Position numbers and translations under genes: made by a program. The notes below the pieces were generated by a model, which was given only the letters and a program-made list of their open reading frames with translations, did not search any database and had not been told where the DNA came from. 64,000 nucleotides of DNA from Nocardiopsis coralli (GTDB taxonomy: Bacteria > Actinomycetota > Actinomycetes > Streptosporangiales > Streptosporangiaceae): NCBI RefSeq assembly GCF_014892575.1, contig NZ_JADBGI010000021.1, positions 1-64,000 on the forward strand, read 5' to 3'. Below are positions 45,911 to 54,812 of the stretch, piece after piece (within the stretch, counting starts at the first letter, position 1; every line of letters begins with the position of its first letter).

Positions 45911-46624
45911 TCAGCGGGCGGTGGCGCGGGTGCGCACCGCGGTGCGCTTCCACGGGCCGGGGAGCACACCCGCGGTGACCAGCCACAGGGCGACCGTGAT
46001 CAGGTGGAAGCGCTCCAGCAGGCCCAGGGCCACACCGGGTGCGCCGTCGCCGGAGGAGGCGAGCAGCACCGACGCCGTCACCAGGACGATCTTGGCCGCG
46101 GCCAACTGCAGGACCGCGACGGCCACCACGAAACCGCGCGCGTGGTCGTCGGCGAACCAGCGGTCCACGGCCAGCGCCACCACCGCGACCAGCGCCGCGA
46201 GCACCGCCACGACCGCCATCAGCGCCTGCGCCACGCTCGCACCGGCCACACCCTCGGCCAGCGCCTCGCTCACGCACGACACGTCCGTGGAGACCACGCA
46301 CGGGCCGGCGAACAGCGTCGTGGCCAGCGAGGCCAGCCCGAACACCGCCATCGCCACCCACGAGACGGTCAGCGCGCGCCCGTGCCCGCGTGCGCCCAGA
46401 GTCAGGCCCAGCACGGACGCGACCAGCACCAGGATCGCCGCGGTCCGGTGTGCGCTCTCCAGCACGATCTCGAGGGTGGAACCGGGGAGGGCGAGTGCAC
46501 CCTGCGTGGCGGCCCCGCCCGGGACCACGACCTCGAGCACCCAGAAGCTGTAGGCGATGGCCGCGGCCACGGCGGCGACGCGCCCGTCTCGGTAGTCCCA
46601 GTGAAGCCGGCCGGTGTTCGGCAT
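45911..46624 (-). CDS. six-helix membrane protein (DUF998-like)
   Basis: A 237-residue membrane protein with about six hydrophobic segments and short loops. A pair of cysteines in GPCVVSTDVSC lies in an outward loop and could form a disulphide. The opening AYSFWVLEVVVPGG and the six-helix pattern resemble DUF998-type proteins, but the match is by general look only. The C-terminus is basic (WKRTAVRTRATAR) and cytoplasmic. ATG 46624 has GGGGGG upstream. It ends in a strong terminator. Function is unknown. Confidence 0.7.
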   Translation of the reverse strand: MPNTGRLHWDYRDGRVAAVAAAIAYSFWVLEVVVPGGAATQGALALPGSTLEIVLESAHRTAAILVLVASVLGLTLGARGHGRALTVSWVAMAVFGLASLATTLFAGPCVVSTDVSCVSEALAEGVAGASVAQALMAVVAVLAALVAVVALAVDRWFADDHARGFVVAVAVLQLAAAKIVLVTASVLLASSGDGAPGVALGLLERFHLITVALWLVTAGVLPGPWKRTAVRTRATAR

Positions 46625-46913
46625 CCGTGCCCCCCGTGTCCACGGTTCGCTTGCGGGGATGAGACGGCGTCCAGGGCCGTCCGGTTCCCACATCGACGTC
46701 CTTCCCGCCCTCGTAGACCTCCAGTCCGTCCTACACCAGCGCGGACCTCACCCCCCGGACGGACTCGATTCCGGGGCCCGGCCGGCCGGGAGGGAACCCC
46801 TGTGCACCGACTCGCGTCACCACTGTTATCCACGGGTGTGTGTTCGCGCGGCATGATCGTGAGGCGGCCCGCGGACGCCCGGGCACGTGAGGAACCGACC
46901 AGAAAGGCACACG

Positions 46914-47822
46914 ATGGACGGCGCAACCCCGACGCGCTGGGTGATCGTGGGGGTGGACGGCAGCGACTCCAGCCGTCACGCCCTGGAGTGGTCGGCCCAC
47001 CAGGCCTCCCTGCGCGGGCTGGGCATCCGCATCGTCGCCGCGTCCGGACCCCTGGCGTCGGTCGGGGTCTTCGGACGCAACACCCGCGCCGAACCCTGGT
47101 CCGACGAGCAGGAGGAGATCGGCGGCGCCGACCGCCTCCTGGACTACGCCGCCGACTGGGTCGGCCGCCTCTTCCCGGAGCTCGAGGTCCGCACGACCCT
47201 GTCGCACGAGCGCCCCGTCGAGGCGCTGCTCGCCGAGACCGGCGTCGAGGGCGCTGCGGTGGTCGTCATCGGTTCCCGCGGACTGAGCGCGGTCGTGGCG
47301 GCGTTCGTGGGCTCGGTGGGCATCGAGCTCGCGGCGCGTTCGCCCATCCCGGTGGTGGTCCTGCCGCACCAGCACGCCGCCGCGCACGGGGTGCGCAGCC
47401 GGATCATCGTCGGCGTGGACGGTTCCGAGCCCAGCCGGCGCGCGCTCTCCTTCGCCTTCGACCAGGCCGACTTCGCCGGGGCGGAGCTCGTCGCGGTGAG
47501 TGCCTGGCAGCCCCTGGTGGCGTTCGCGGCCGCCACCGGTCCGATCCCGCCGGAGCTCTTCGACGACGCCACCGCGGCCGAGGCGGCGCGCCAGGCCCTG
47601 GAGGAGGAGCTCCACGAACCCTCCCTGGCCCACCCCGGTGTGCCCGTGTCACGACGTGTGGTGCGTTCACACCCGGTCGTCGCACTGTTGGAGGAGGCCA
47701 CCCCGGCCGACCTCGTGGTGGTCGGATCCCGGGGGCGCGGGGGCTTCCGCGGCCTGTTGCTGGGATCGGTGAGCCACTCGGTCCTGCACGGCGCCCGCGG
47801 CCCGGTGGCGATCCTGCGCTGA
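46914..47822 (+). CDS. tandem universal stress protein
   Basis: A 302-residue cytosolic protein with two UspA domains (about 1-147 and 155-302), the two-domain form common in actinobacteria, where these proteins often respond to hypoxia or stationary phase. Each domain opens with IVGVDGS. The second has the full ATP-binding signature VVVGSRGRGGFRGLLLGSVSHSVLHGARGPVAIL (G-2x-G-9x-S). The first is degenerate at that place (VVIGSRGLSAVVAAFVGSVGIELA), so perhaps only one site binds ATP. ATG 46914 has AGAAAGG upstream. The region between it and the divergent membrane-protein gene is 289 bp. Confidence 0.93.
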   Translation: MDGATPTRWVIVGVDGSDSSRHALEWSAHQASLRGLGIRIVAASGPLASVGVFGRNTRAEPWSDEQEEIGGADRLLDYAADWVGRLFPELEVRTTLSHERPVEALLAETGVEGAAVVVIGSRGLSAVVAAFVGSVGIELAARSPIPVVVLPHQHAAAHGVRSRIIVGVDGSEPSRRALSFAFDQADFAGAELVAVSAWQPLVAFAAATGPIPPELFDDATAAEAARQALEEELHEPSLAHPGVPVSRRVVRSHPVVALLEEATPADLVVVGSRGRGGFRGLLLGSVSHSVLHGARGPVAILR

Positions 47823-48170
47823 CCGGAGGGCCTGCCACACCGTCGTTCCAGGCCGCCCCGGGGGTCGGTGCGCAGAGGTCTAGTCCGCCCCGGCGCCCCG
47901 CCCGTGACTGTCGTGTGACCAACAGCACGGGCCTCCGTTGCTGGTGGGGCTCCTGCCCGCAGTGCAGGGAAAACCCGTGCTCAGCAGTGCCGCGGCGACC
48001 CCTGTGAAAACGTGTTCCGCCGTCCCACTCGACACCCGGATCCCCTTGCTGTGCAGCGGTTTCCGGCGCGTCGACTGGACTGCTTTAGACCACTGGCCTA
48101 TACCAATTGGTCACTGTGCCCGATCGTCGTTCATGATGCGAGAGATCTCGTCATTCAAAGAGGAGCCGCT
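47823..48170. other. 348-bp region upstream of pckG
   Basis: Contains two overlapping DasR-like sites at 48079-48107 and the ribosome binding site AGAGGAG just before GTG 48171. No hairpin strong enough to call a terminator for the stress-protein gene is seen, and no small ORF is convincing. Confidence 0.5.
48079..48107. promoter_or_regulatory. two overlapping DasR-like (dre) sites upstream of pckG
   Basis: ACTGCTTTAGACCACT (48079-48094) matches 14 of 16 positions, and ACTGGCCTATACCAAT (48092-48107) 13 of 16 positions, of the dre consensus A(G/C)TGGTCTAGACCA(G/C)T. They share 3 bp and lie 64-92 bp before the start codon. The consensus is from memory of Streptomyces work; DasR itself is not in this window. 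Confidence 0.5.
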
Positions 48171-49991
48171 GTGACTGCTGACGTGGGGACCGACGTGGGC
48201 GCCGCCCCGACCAAACACGAGGAACTCGTTTCGTGGGTTCGTGAGATCGCCGAACTCACCCAGCCCGACGAGGTCGTGTGGTGCGACGGCTCCGAGGAGG
48301 AGTGGACCCGGCTCACCGACCTCCTGGTCGAGCAGGGCACCTTCAAGCGCCTGAACCCCGAGAAGCGCCCCAACAGCTTCTACGCCACCTCGGACCCGAC
48401 CGACGTCGCCCGGGTGGAGGACCGCACCTTCATCTGCTCCGAGCGCGAGCAGGACGCCGGCCCGACCAACAACTGGGTCGCCCCGGACGAGATGCGCGCC
48501 ACCTTCGGCGAGGTCTTCAAGGGCGCCATGCGCGGCCGGACGATGTACGTCGTCCCGTTCTGCATGGGTCCCCTGGGCGGCGACATCTCGCAGCTCGGTG
48601 TCGAGATCACCGACTCGCCCTACGTCGTGGTCTCCATGCGGATCATGGCGCGCATGGGTTCGGAGGCGCTGCGCCTGATCGAGGAGCGCGGCGACTTCGT
48701 CAAGGCCGTGCACTCCGTCGGCGCCCCGCTCGGGCCCGGCCAGCAGGACGTGCCGTGGCCCTGCAACCCCACCAAGTACATCTCGCACTTCCCCGAGAGC
48801 CGCGAGATCTGGTCCTACGGCTCCGGCTACGGCGGCAACGCCCTGCTCGGCAAGAAGTGCTACGCGCTGCGCATCGCCTCGGTGATGGCCCGTGACGAGG
48901 GCTGGCTCGCCGAGCACATGCTGATCCTCAAGGTCACCTCGCCCGAGGGCAAGTCGCACTACATCGCCGCCGCCTTCCCGAGCGCCTGCGGCAAGACCAA
49001 CCTCGCGATGCTCCAGCCCACCATCCCGGGTTGGAAGGTCGAGACCGTCGGTGACGACATCGCGTGGATGCGTTTCGACGACGAGGGCCAGCTGCGCGCG
49101 ATCAACCCCGAGGCCGGCTTCTTCGGTGTCGCGCCCGGCACCGGCGCCAAGACCAACGCCAACGCGGTCGAGACCCTCTGGGGCAACAGCATCTTCACCA
49201 ACGTCGCCCTCACCGAGGACGGCGACGTGTGGTGGGAGGGCCTCACCGAGGAGCCCCCGGCCGGTCTGACCGACTGGAAGGGCCGCCCCTGGACCCCCGG
49301 GTCCGGCGAGCCCGCCGCCCACCCGAACTCCCGCTTCACCACCCCGGCCGGGCAGGCGCCGACCATCGCCCCCGAGTGGGAGGACCCCGCGGGCGTCCCG
49401 ATCTCCGCGATCCTCTTCGGCGGCCGCCGCGCCACCGCAGTGCCGCTGGTCACCGAGTCCTTCGACTGGCAGCAGGGTGTCTACCTGGGCGCCAACGTCT
49501 CCTCCGAGAAGACCGCCGCCCAGGAGGGTTCGGTCGGCGAGCTGCGCCGGGACCCGTTCGCGATGCTGCCCTTCTGCGGCTACAACATGGGCGACTACTT
49601 CGCCCACTGGGTGAGCCTCGGCCAGAAGGCCGACGCCGCCAAGCTGCCGACGATCTACTACGTCAACTGGTTCAAGAAGGACGACAACGGCCGCATCGTC
49701 TGGCCCGGGTTCGGCGAGAACAGCCGCGTCATCAAGTGGATCGTCGAGCGCCTCGAGGGCCAGGCCGAGGCCGTCGAGACCCCGATCGGCCGCGTCCCCA
49801 CCGCCGACGGCATCGACACCGAGGGCCTGGACTTCTCCGCTGACGACATGGAGTTCGTCCTCGACGTGGACCGTGAGATCTGGAAGCAGGAGGCCGCCCT
49901 GGTCCCCGAGTTCTTCAAGACCTTCGGCGACCACCTGCCCAGCGAGCTCTGGGACGAGTACCACGCCCTGCTCGACCGCCTCGGCAAGTAG
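48171..49991 (+). CDS. pckG: phosphoenolpyruvate carboxykinase (GTP)
   Basis: A 606-residue GTP-dependent enzyme interconverting oxaloacetate and phosphoenolpyruvate, the entry to gluconeogenesis. The P-loop with the reactive cysteine is [16 protein letters not shown] (Cys about 273). [31 protein letters not shown] carries metal ligands, [25 protein letters not shown] is the N-terminal signature, and [13 protein letters not shown] is near the C-terminus. GTG 48171 has AGAGGAG 5 nt upstream. The two DasR-like sites upstream suggest control by amino-sugar or phosphosugar signals. The actP-type acetate/carboxylate importers 2-8 kb away would feed the same gluconeogenic route. Confidence 0.97.
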   Translation: MTADVGTDVGAAPTKHEELVSWVREIAELTQPDEVVWCDGSEEEWTRLTDLLVEQGTFKRLNPEKRPNSFYATSDPTDVARVEDRTFICSEREQDAGPTNNWVAPDEMRATFGEVFKGAMRGRTMYVVPFCMGPLGGDISQLGVEITDSPYVVVSMRIMARMGSEALRLIEERGDFVKAVHSVGAPLGPGQQDVPWPCNPTKYISHFPESREIWSYGSGYGGNALLGKKCYALRIASVMARDEGWLAEHMLILKVTSPEGKSHYIAAAFPSACGKTNLAMLQPTIPGWKVETVGDDIAWMRFDDEGQLRAINPEAGFFGVAPGTGAKTNANAVETLWGNSIFTNVALTEDGDVWWEGLTEEPPAGLTDWKGRPWTPGSGEPAAHPNSRFTTPAGQAPTIAPEWEDPAGVPISAILFGGRRATAVPLVTESFDWQQGVYLGANVSSEKTAAQEGSVGELRRDPFAMLPFCGYNMGDYFAHWVSLGQKADAAKLPTIYYVNWFKKDDNGRIVWPGFGENSRVIKWIVERLEGQAEAVETPIGRVPTADGIDTEGLDFSADDMEFVLDVDREIWKQEAALVPEFFKTFGDHLPSELWDEYHALLDRLGK

Positions 49992-50049
49992 CGGTCGGTA
50001 GAGGTTTCCCGGGCCGGTCCACCTTCCGCGCAACGGACCGGCCCAGTGA

Positions 50050-50085
50050 GAGGGGGCGCGGGCACCACGGTGCCCGCGCCCCCTC
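50050..50085 (+). terminator. strong pckG terminator hairpin
   Basis: A perfect 17-bp inverted repeat pairs 50050-50066 with 50069-50085, mostly G-C, 58 nt past the stop. It has no T-tract. Confidence 0.75.
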
Positions 50086-50105
50086 CGTCGTGTCCGGGCA
50101 ACGCA

Positions 50106-50140
50106 GTGTGTACCTATGGGACCGTGTGTACCATCGGTAC
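50106..50140. promoter_or_regulatory. toxin-antitoxin operator repeats
   Basis: GTGTGTACC occurs at 50106-50114 and again at 50124-50132, 18 bp apart. The second is part of GTACC-ATC-GGTAC (50128-50140), which ends right at the antitoxin start codon. This fits autorepression by the toxin-antitoxin complex. Confidence 0.5.
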
Positions 50141-50407
50141 ATGAGTGAGATGCAGGTGGAGTCCATCCGCCAGGTCAGAGACCACATCGCTGACGTCGTC
50201 GACCGTGCCGACCGGGACGACGAGCCCACGGTCATCACCCGCCGTGGCAAGGAGATCGCCGCCGTGGTGCCGATCGAGATGCTCCGCCATTACCAGCGCC
50301 TCGAGGAGCAGGAGATCATCGGCCTGGTGAAGGAACGAATGGCCAGTGACGAGCCCGGTATCCCCATGGAGGACGTCATGGCCGAGGTGTTGGCGGAGGA
50401 CGGTTGA
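50141..50407 (+). CDS. Phd/YefM-type antitoxin
   Basis: An 88-residue antitoxin. VESIRQVRDHIADVVDRADRDDEPTVITRRGKEIAAVVPIEMLRHYQRLEEQE is the Phd/YefM DNA-binding fold; the acidic C-terminal third would wrap the toxin. ATG 50141 directly abuts an operator-like inverted repeat, so the ribosome may read a leaderless or very short leader. Its stop overlaps the toxin start (TTGA), the usual coupling in such operons. Confidence 0.9.
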   Translation: MSEMQVESIRQVRDHIADVVDRADRDDEPTVITRRGKEIAAVVPIEMLRHYQRLEEQEIIGLVKERMASDEPGIPMEDVMAEVLAEDG

Positions 50408-50661
50408 GTTACCGGACGGTCTTTCGGCCCGAGGCCCGGGCGGAGCTTCGCAAGCTGCCCAAGAACGTGGCCATGAAGGTGTTCCGCAAACTCACCGAAC
50501 TCGAGAGCGACCCCTGGGCGTTCGGTACCACTGCTCTCGTGGGTGCCCCCGAGGTACGGCGGGTGCGTGTGGCCGATTATCGAGTGATCTACACCGTGGA
50601 ACAGGGACGCCTGATCATCTGGGTACTGCACGTGGGGCACCGCTCCGACATCTACGACTGA
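50404..50661 (+). CDS. RelE/ParE-type toxin
   Basis: An 85-residue RelE-superfamily toxin. SYRTVFRPEARAELRKLPKNVAMKVFRKLTELESDPW and the core VRRVRVADYRVIYTVEQGRLIIWVLHVGHRSDIYD match RelE mRNA interferases: LRVGDYRVIY- and VGHR.DIY-like motifs carry the catalytic basic and aromatic residues. It would cleave mRNA in the ribosome A site when the antitoxin is lost. The start is TTG 50404, overlapping the antitoxin stop, with GGAGGAC just upstream. Its stop lies 6 bp from the stop of the convergent symporter gene. Confidence 0.9.
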   Translation: MSYRTVFRPEARAELRKLPKNVAMKVFRKLTELESDPWAFGTTALVGAPEVRRVRVADYRVIYTVEQGRLIIWVLHVGHRSDIYD

Positions 50662-50667
50662 TCTTGG

Positions 50668-52320
50668 TCAGGGTGCGTGCAGGCGGAGGACGGCGTGCTC
50701 GGCCCACTCCGGCGGGCGCGTCAGGCGGGAGACGGCGATCATCGTCGTGAACGCCAACGGGATGGTCCACGCCGCGGGCTGGGCGAGTAGCACGTCGAAC
50801 CACCCGCCGGGCGTGGGCAGCAGCACCGACCACCCGACGGCCCCGGTCGCCGTCACGGCCCCCACGATCAGCCCGGTCGCCGCTCCGGGCAGGGTGAGGC
50901 GCCGCCACCAGATCCCGAGCACCAGCAGAGGGCAGAACGTCGAGGCCGCCACCGTGAACGCCCACACCACGAGCACGTTGATGTCGGTCATCTGCGCGGG
51001 CAGCGCCAACAGCACCGCCACACACGCACCCACCACCACACCTAGCCGCAACCGGGGCACACTGCTCCGGAACAGGTCGTGCGACAGGCCCCCGGCCAGG
51101 GCCAGCAGCAGCCCCGACGACGTCGACAGGAACGCCCCGAACGCACCCGTCGCCACCAGCGCCGTCAGGAACGTCCCCACCGACCCCGACACCGCGTGGT
51201 CGGGCAGCACCACGGCGACGGTGTCGGTGCCCTGCAACAGCACCAGCTCCGGGGTCAGCACCCGCCCGAGCAGCCCGTACACCGTCGGGAACAGGTAGAA
51301 CAGCCCCAGGAGCGCGATCACCCCCACCGCGACCCGGCGCGCCACCCGCGCCGTCGGGCTCGTGTGGAACCGCATGATGACGTGCGGCAGCCCCATACAG
51401 CCGAACGTGATGGCCAGCAGCGTCGACCACGTCTCGAACAGCGGGTACCCGCCCTGGTTGAGCAGGGGCGTGCTCCACCGTTCCCCGCCCAGCTCGGGCA
51501 GGCCCTCCGGCCGCGGTACCTGCGCGCCTTCGGGGAAGACGTACTCGGTCCCCTCGGCGACGGTGTGCGAGCCCTCGTCGAGGACGACCTCCTCCCCGGA
51601 GGTGTCGGTGACGGTGACCGGCTCGTCCAGGGTGAACCGGGTGTCGACGGCGAACTCCACCGGGATCGTGTCGGGGAAGTGGGTGCCCCACTCCGGGTGC
51701 AGCACCTCCGAGCGGGTGTCGGGACCGGCGTGTGCGACCAGATAGATCGCGGGCACGGCGATGAAGATCAGCTTGACCACGTAGTGGAACGCCTGCACGT
51801 AGGTGGCCGAGCGCATCCCCCCTGCCGCGATCGAGCCGCTGACCACCAGCCCGGCGAGCACGACACCGACCCAGTACGGGGTTCCGCTGACCAGGCTCAG
51901 GACCACCCCGGCGCCCTTGAACTGCGGCACCAGGTACAACAGCATGATCACCAGCACCACGCAGCCGCACAGTTTGCGCAGGCGGGGCGCGCCCAACCGG
52001 TACTCGGCGAAGTCGGGGACCGTGTAGGCACCGGAACGCCGCATCGGGCCGGCCACCAGCGCCACGACCGCGACGTACCCGGCGGTGAACCCGACCGCGT
52101 ACCAGATGGTCCCCAGGCCGTTCTTGAGCAGCAGCCCGGCCAGCCCCAGCACGGAGGCGGCCGACAGGTACTCGCCCGCTATGGCCAGCGCGTTCCAGTT
52201 GGGGGAGACCCGGCGGGAGGCGACCAGGAAGTCCGAGGCCGACCGGGCCGCGCGCACGCCGTAGATGCCGACGACCAGGCTGATGATCAGCAGCAGCCCT
52301 ATCGCCACCACCGAGGTCAT
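50668..52320 (-). CDS. sodium:solute symporter (SSS; ActP/MctP-like)
   Basis: A 550-residue SSS-family carrier with about 13 membrane segments. Family marks: SASDFLVASRRVSPNWNALAIAGEYLSAASVLGLAGLL, GGMRSATYVQAFHYVVKL, FGCMGLPHVIMRFHTSPTARVARRV and FGAFLSTSSGLLLALAGGLSHDLF. Compared with ActP it has an extra hydrophilic extracellular loop of about 100 residues (about 205-300, rich in Glu/Asp and valine). It would import a short carboxylate with sodium. Its ATG overlaps the stop of the small upstream gene (ATGA). It is the last gene of a four-gene operon led by a sensor kinase. Confidence 0.9.
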   Translation of the reverse strand: MTSVVAIGLLLIISLVVGIYGVRAARSASDFLVASRRVSPNWNALAIAGEYLSAASVLGLAGLLLKNGLGTIWYAVGFTAGYVAVVALVAGPMRRSGAYTVPDFAEYRLGAPRLRKLCGCVVLVIMLLYLVPQFKGAGVVLSLVSGTPYWVGVVLAGLVVSGSIAAGGMRSATYVQAFHYVVKLIFIAVPAIYLVAHAGPDTRSEVLHPEWGTHFPDTIPVEFAVDTRFTLDEPVTVTDTSGEEVVLDEGSHTVAEGTEYVFPEGAQVPRPEGLPELGGERWSTPLLNQGGYPLFETWSTLLAITFGCMGLPHVIMRFHTSPTARVARRVAVGVIALLGLFYLFPTVYGLLGRVLTPELVLLQGTDTVAVVLPDHAVSGSVGTFLTALVATGAFGAFLSTSSGLLLALAGGLSHDLFRSSVPRLRLGVVVGACVAVLLALPAQMTDINVLVVWAFTVAASTFCPLLVLGIWWRRLTLPGAATGLIVGAVTATGAVGWSVLLPTPGGWFDVLLAQPAAWTIPLAFTTMIAVSRLTRPPEWAEHAVLRLHAP

Positions 52321-52718
52321 GGCCGCTCGCCCCGGTCCGGTGCCGTGGGGACGGCCCCGTTCCGTTCGCGTTCGGCGCGCTCCTCGACCCGCTCGGCCGA
52401 GCGCATGTGCCAGAGCGCGAGCCCGAACAGCAGCGGGTACAGGCCGGCCGTCAGCAGCAGCCAGGACAGCGGGACCTGCGCCACCCGCACGTCACTCAGC
52501 TGCGGGAAGGCTGCGAACGCACCGCTCACCCCGAACAGCAGCACCGACAGCAGGACGACCGTGCGCACCGCCCTGCGCCGCTGGGCCCGGAACAGCCGCC
52601 GCGCCGCCTCGGTGTCCACCGGCTCCGGGATCGGCAGCAGGTGCTGGGCCGGCCGGTTACCGCGGGCCAGCGCGACCCGGGTCTGCGGGCTGGTGAGCTT
52701 CTCGCGGCGCGGGCTCAT
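52317..52718 (-). CDS. small two-helix membrane protein between regulator and symporter
   Basis: A 133-residue protein with a basic cytoplasmic N-terminus (LFRAQRRRAVR), two membrane helices (about residues 53-72 and 80-101: TVVLLSVLLFGVSGAFAAF and VPLSWLLLTAGLYPLLFGLALW) and a charged tail. It sits exactly where other SSS symporter operons carry a DUF485-like partner and overlaps its neighbours on both sides by 4 nt, so a subunit or assembly role for the symporter is likely. Sequence identity to DUF485 is not obvious. Confidence 0.8.
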   Translation of the reverse strand: MSPRREKLTSPQTRVALARGNRPAQHLLPIPEPVDTEAARRLFRAQRRRAVRTVVLLSVLLFGVSGAFAAFPQLSDVRVAQVPLSWLLLTAGLYPLLFGLALWHMRSAERVEERAERERNGAVPTAPDRGERP

Positions 52719-53512
52719 GAGGCCTGCCGCGGGTCGTGCTCACCGTCCCTGGGCCTGGCCGCGCGCCCCAGCTGGTCCCGCTTGGCCGCCTCCAGGAGCT
52801 GTTGGCGCAGGTGGCGTCCGTGGCGGCGGCTCACGGGGACGTCACCGGCCGGGGTTCCGGCGACCAGCCCGGAGGACGAGGTCACCCGCAGGTCCCGCAC
52901 CCAGGGGATGGCGATGAGGTATCCCCGGTGCACCCGCACGAACCCGGCCGAGGACCACACCTCCTCCAGGTACGACAGCGGGAGCCGGATCAGGTGGCCG
53001 CCCTCCGCGGTGTGCAGTCGCACGTAGTCGCCCTGGGCCTCCACGAACTGCACCTCGTCGCGCTTGACGAAGACCGTGCGCCGGCCGGTGTCGATCTGCA
53101 CCACGTGCAGGTCCTCGGCGGGGGAGCCCCCGTTCTCCGGACGCCGCAGCTGGGCGATGCGTCCCACCGACTCGGCCAGGCGCTCGGGGCGGATGGGTTT
53201 GAGCAGGTAGTCGACGGCGCCGATCCCGAAGGCCTCCACGGCGTGTGCCTCGGAGGCGGTCACGAACACGATCGAGGGCGGCTCGGACAGCACGCTCAGC
53301 ACACGCGCCACGTCCATGCCGTCCAGACCGGGCATGAGGATGTCGAGGAAGGCCGCGTCGATGGTGGTCGTGCCGAGCAGCCGCACCGCCTCAGCCCCGT
53401 TGCCGACCGAGTGCACCTCGGCGACCTCGGGCATGTCCGCCAGCAGCGCGGCCATCTCCGCGCGGGTCGACGACTCGTCCTCCACGACCAGAACTCGGAG
53501 CTCACCGCTCAC
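52715..53512 (-). CDS. LytTR-family response regulator
   Basis: A 265-residue response regulator. Receiver domain residues 1-120: VLVVEDE at the start, the phospho-acceptor Asp57 in AAFLDILMPGLDG, VTASE and the Lys of YLLKPIRPERL. The LytTR DNA-binding domain spans about 135-240 (DRVFVKRDEVQFVEAQGDYVRLHT..., SYLEEVWSSAGFVRVHRGYLI). LytTR regulators of this type (BtsR, YpdB, LytR) often respond to pyruvate or other carboxylates. It overlaps both neighbours by 4 nt, in an operon with a kinase and a symporter. Confidence 0.93.
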   Translation of the reverse strand: MSGELRVLVVEDESSTRAEMAALLADMPEVAEVHSVGNGAEAVRLLGTTTIDAAFLDILMPGLDGMDVARVLSVLSEPPSIVFVTASEAHAVEAFGIGAVDYLLKPIRPERLAESVGRIAQLRRPENGGSPAEDLHVVQIDTGRRTVFVKRDEVQFVEAQGDYVRLHTAEGGHLIRLPLSYLEEVWSSAGFVRVHRGYLIAIPWVRDLRVTSSSGLVAGTPAGDVPVSRRHGRHLRQQLLEAAKRDQLGRAARPRDGEHDPRQAS

Positions 53513-54603
53513 TGGGCCACCACCCCCCGCATGAATCTGGGAATCCGCACGGTCACCTTGGTCCCTTCACCGAGGCCCGTCTCGATCACCAGACCGTACT
53601 CCGGCCCGTACACGGCCCGGAGACGCTGGTCCACGTTGGCCAGCCCCACGCCCTGCGCCTCGGGGCCGGTGCCGGCGAGCAGCGACCGTGCGAGGTCCGG
53701 GTGCATGCCGACCCCGTCGTCCTCGATCTCGATGACACACAGCGGGCCCTCACCGTATCCGGAGACCCCGATGTGGCCCTGCCCCTCCTTGCGTTCCAAC
53801 CCGTGCCGGACCGCGTTCTCCACTATGGGCTGCACGACCAGGAACGGGATCGCGACCGGCAGGACCTCCGGCGCCATGCGCACGGTGATGTCGAGGCGGT
53901 CGTGGAACCGGGCGCGCTGGAGTTCCAGGTAGGTCTGCACGGCCTCGAGCTCGTCGGCGACGGTGGCGTAGTCGCCCTTCTCCGAGAACCCGTAGCGCAG
54001 GTAGTCGGCGAAGTCCGACAGCAGGTGGCGGGCCCGATCGGGGTCGGTACGCACCAGGGCGGAGATGACCGCGAGCGCGTTGTGCACGAAATGGGGGGAG
54101 ATCTGTGCGCGCAGGGTCCGCAGGTTGGCGGAGGCGATGCGGGCGCGCGCACGGCGCAGGGCCGCGTGGTCGAGGCAGTCCGAGACCAGGGACGCGGCGG
54201 CCTCCACGTCGGCCTCGGCGGGCTCTCCGGTGGCCAGGAGCGCGCCGGAGAGGTCGTCGGCCACGGTGAGGGGGCACGCGTAGAGCTCGGTACCGTCCGA
54301 CAGCCGGGTCCGGGCGCAGCCGCCGTACTCGAAGACCTGGGAGAGCACCGCCTGCACATCGTCCGCGGTGAGCCTGCGCCCGTGGGAGGAGACGGTTCCG
54401 TCGAGGTCGGCGAGCACGATGCCGTCCACGCCCAGCATCCTGCGCAGGCGCTTGGCGGCGGTCCCCACGCCCCGGCCGTGCAGTCCGTCGCGCAGGTCGA
54501 GCCCGAGCGCGTGCACCTGGCGCATCAACTCGGCGCTCGCCCGCAGGTCGGAAGAGGCCGGGCGCCGGGCGGGGATGATCCGCGACAGCCACCGATTCGA
54601 CAC
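53509..54603 (-). CDS. LytS-type sensor histidine kinase, soluble
   Basis: A 364-residue cytosolic kinase of the His_kinase (LytS/BtsS) group without membrane helices. A GAF-like sensor spans about residues 20-155 (MRQVHALGLDLRDGLHGRGVGTAAKRLRRMLGVDGIVLADLDG). The phosphorylated His171 is in LRAQISPHFVHNALAVISALV. The ATPase part has VQPIVENAVRHGLE, EDDGVGMHPD and QGVGLANVDQRL. It should phosphorylate the LytTR regulator whose gene overlaps it. GTG 54603 lies 6 nt after a TAGGGT box, so the operon mRNA is probably leaderless. The ligand is unknown; a short carboxylate or pyruvate is inferred from the symporter genes. Confidence 0.92.
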   Translation of the reverse strand: MSNRWLSRIIPARRPASSDLRASAELMRQVHALGLDLRDGLHGRGVGTAAKRLRRMLGVDGIVLADLDGTVSSHGRRLTADDVQAVLSQVFEYGGCARTRLSDGTELYACPLTVADDLSGALLATGEPAEADVEAAASLVSDCLDHAALRRARARIASANLRTLRAQISPHFVHNALAVISALVRTDPDRARHLLSDFADYLRYGFSEKGDYATVADELEAVQTYLELQRARFHDRLDITVRMAPEVLPVAIPFLVVQPIVENAVRHGLERKEGQGHIGVSGYGEGPLCVIEIEDDGVGMHPDLARSLLAGTGPEAQGVGLANVDQRLRAVYGPEYGLVIETGLGEGTKVTVRIPRFMRGVVAQ

Positions 54604-54609
54604 GAAACG

Positions 54610-54615
54610 ACCCTA
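54610..54615 (-). promoter_or_regulatory. -10 box of leaderless kinase-regulator-symporter operon
   Basis: TAGGGT on the minus strand, 6 nt before GTG 54603. Confidence 0.55.
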
Positions 54616-54812
54616 TCCCAGCGGTGTGTGTCGCCGATCACGCGTGGATCACCTTTCGGTTCGGACCGGGAACAGGGGCGGGCCGCATCCGATCGGGGGT
54701 GCGGCCGGGCCCGCACGCCCCCGGAGGGGAGGGGACGGCGGGCCCGGGGCGGGCACGGGCACCGGCGGCGGCCGGACGGTAGCCGGCACCGGGCCCGTGC
54801 AGGGAGCGGGCC

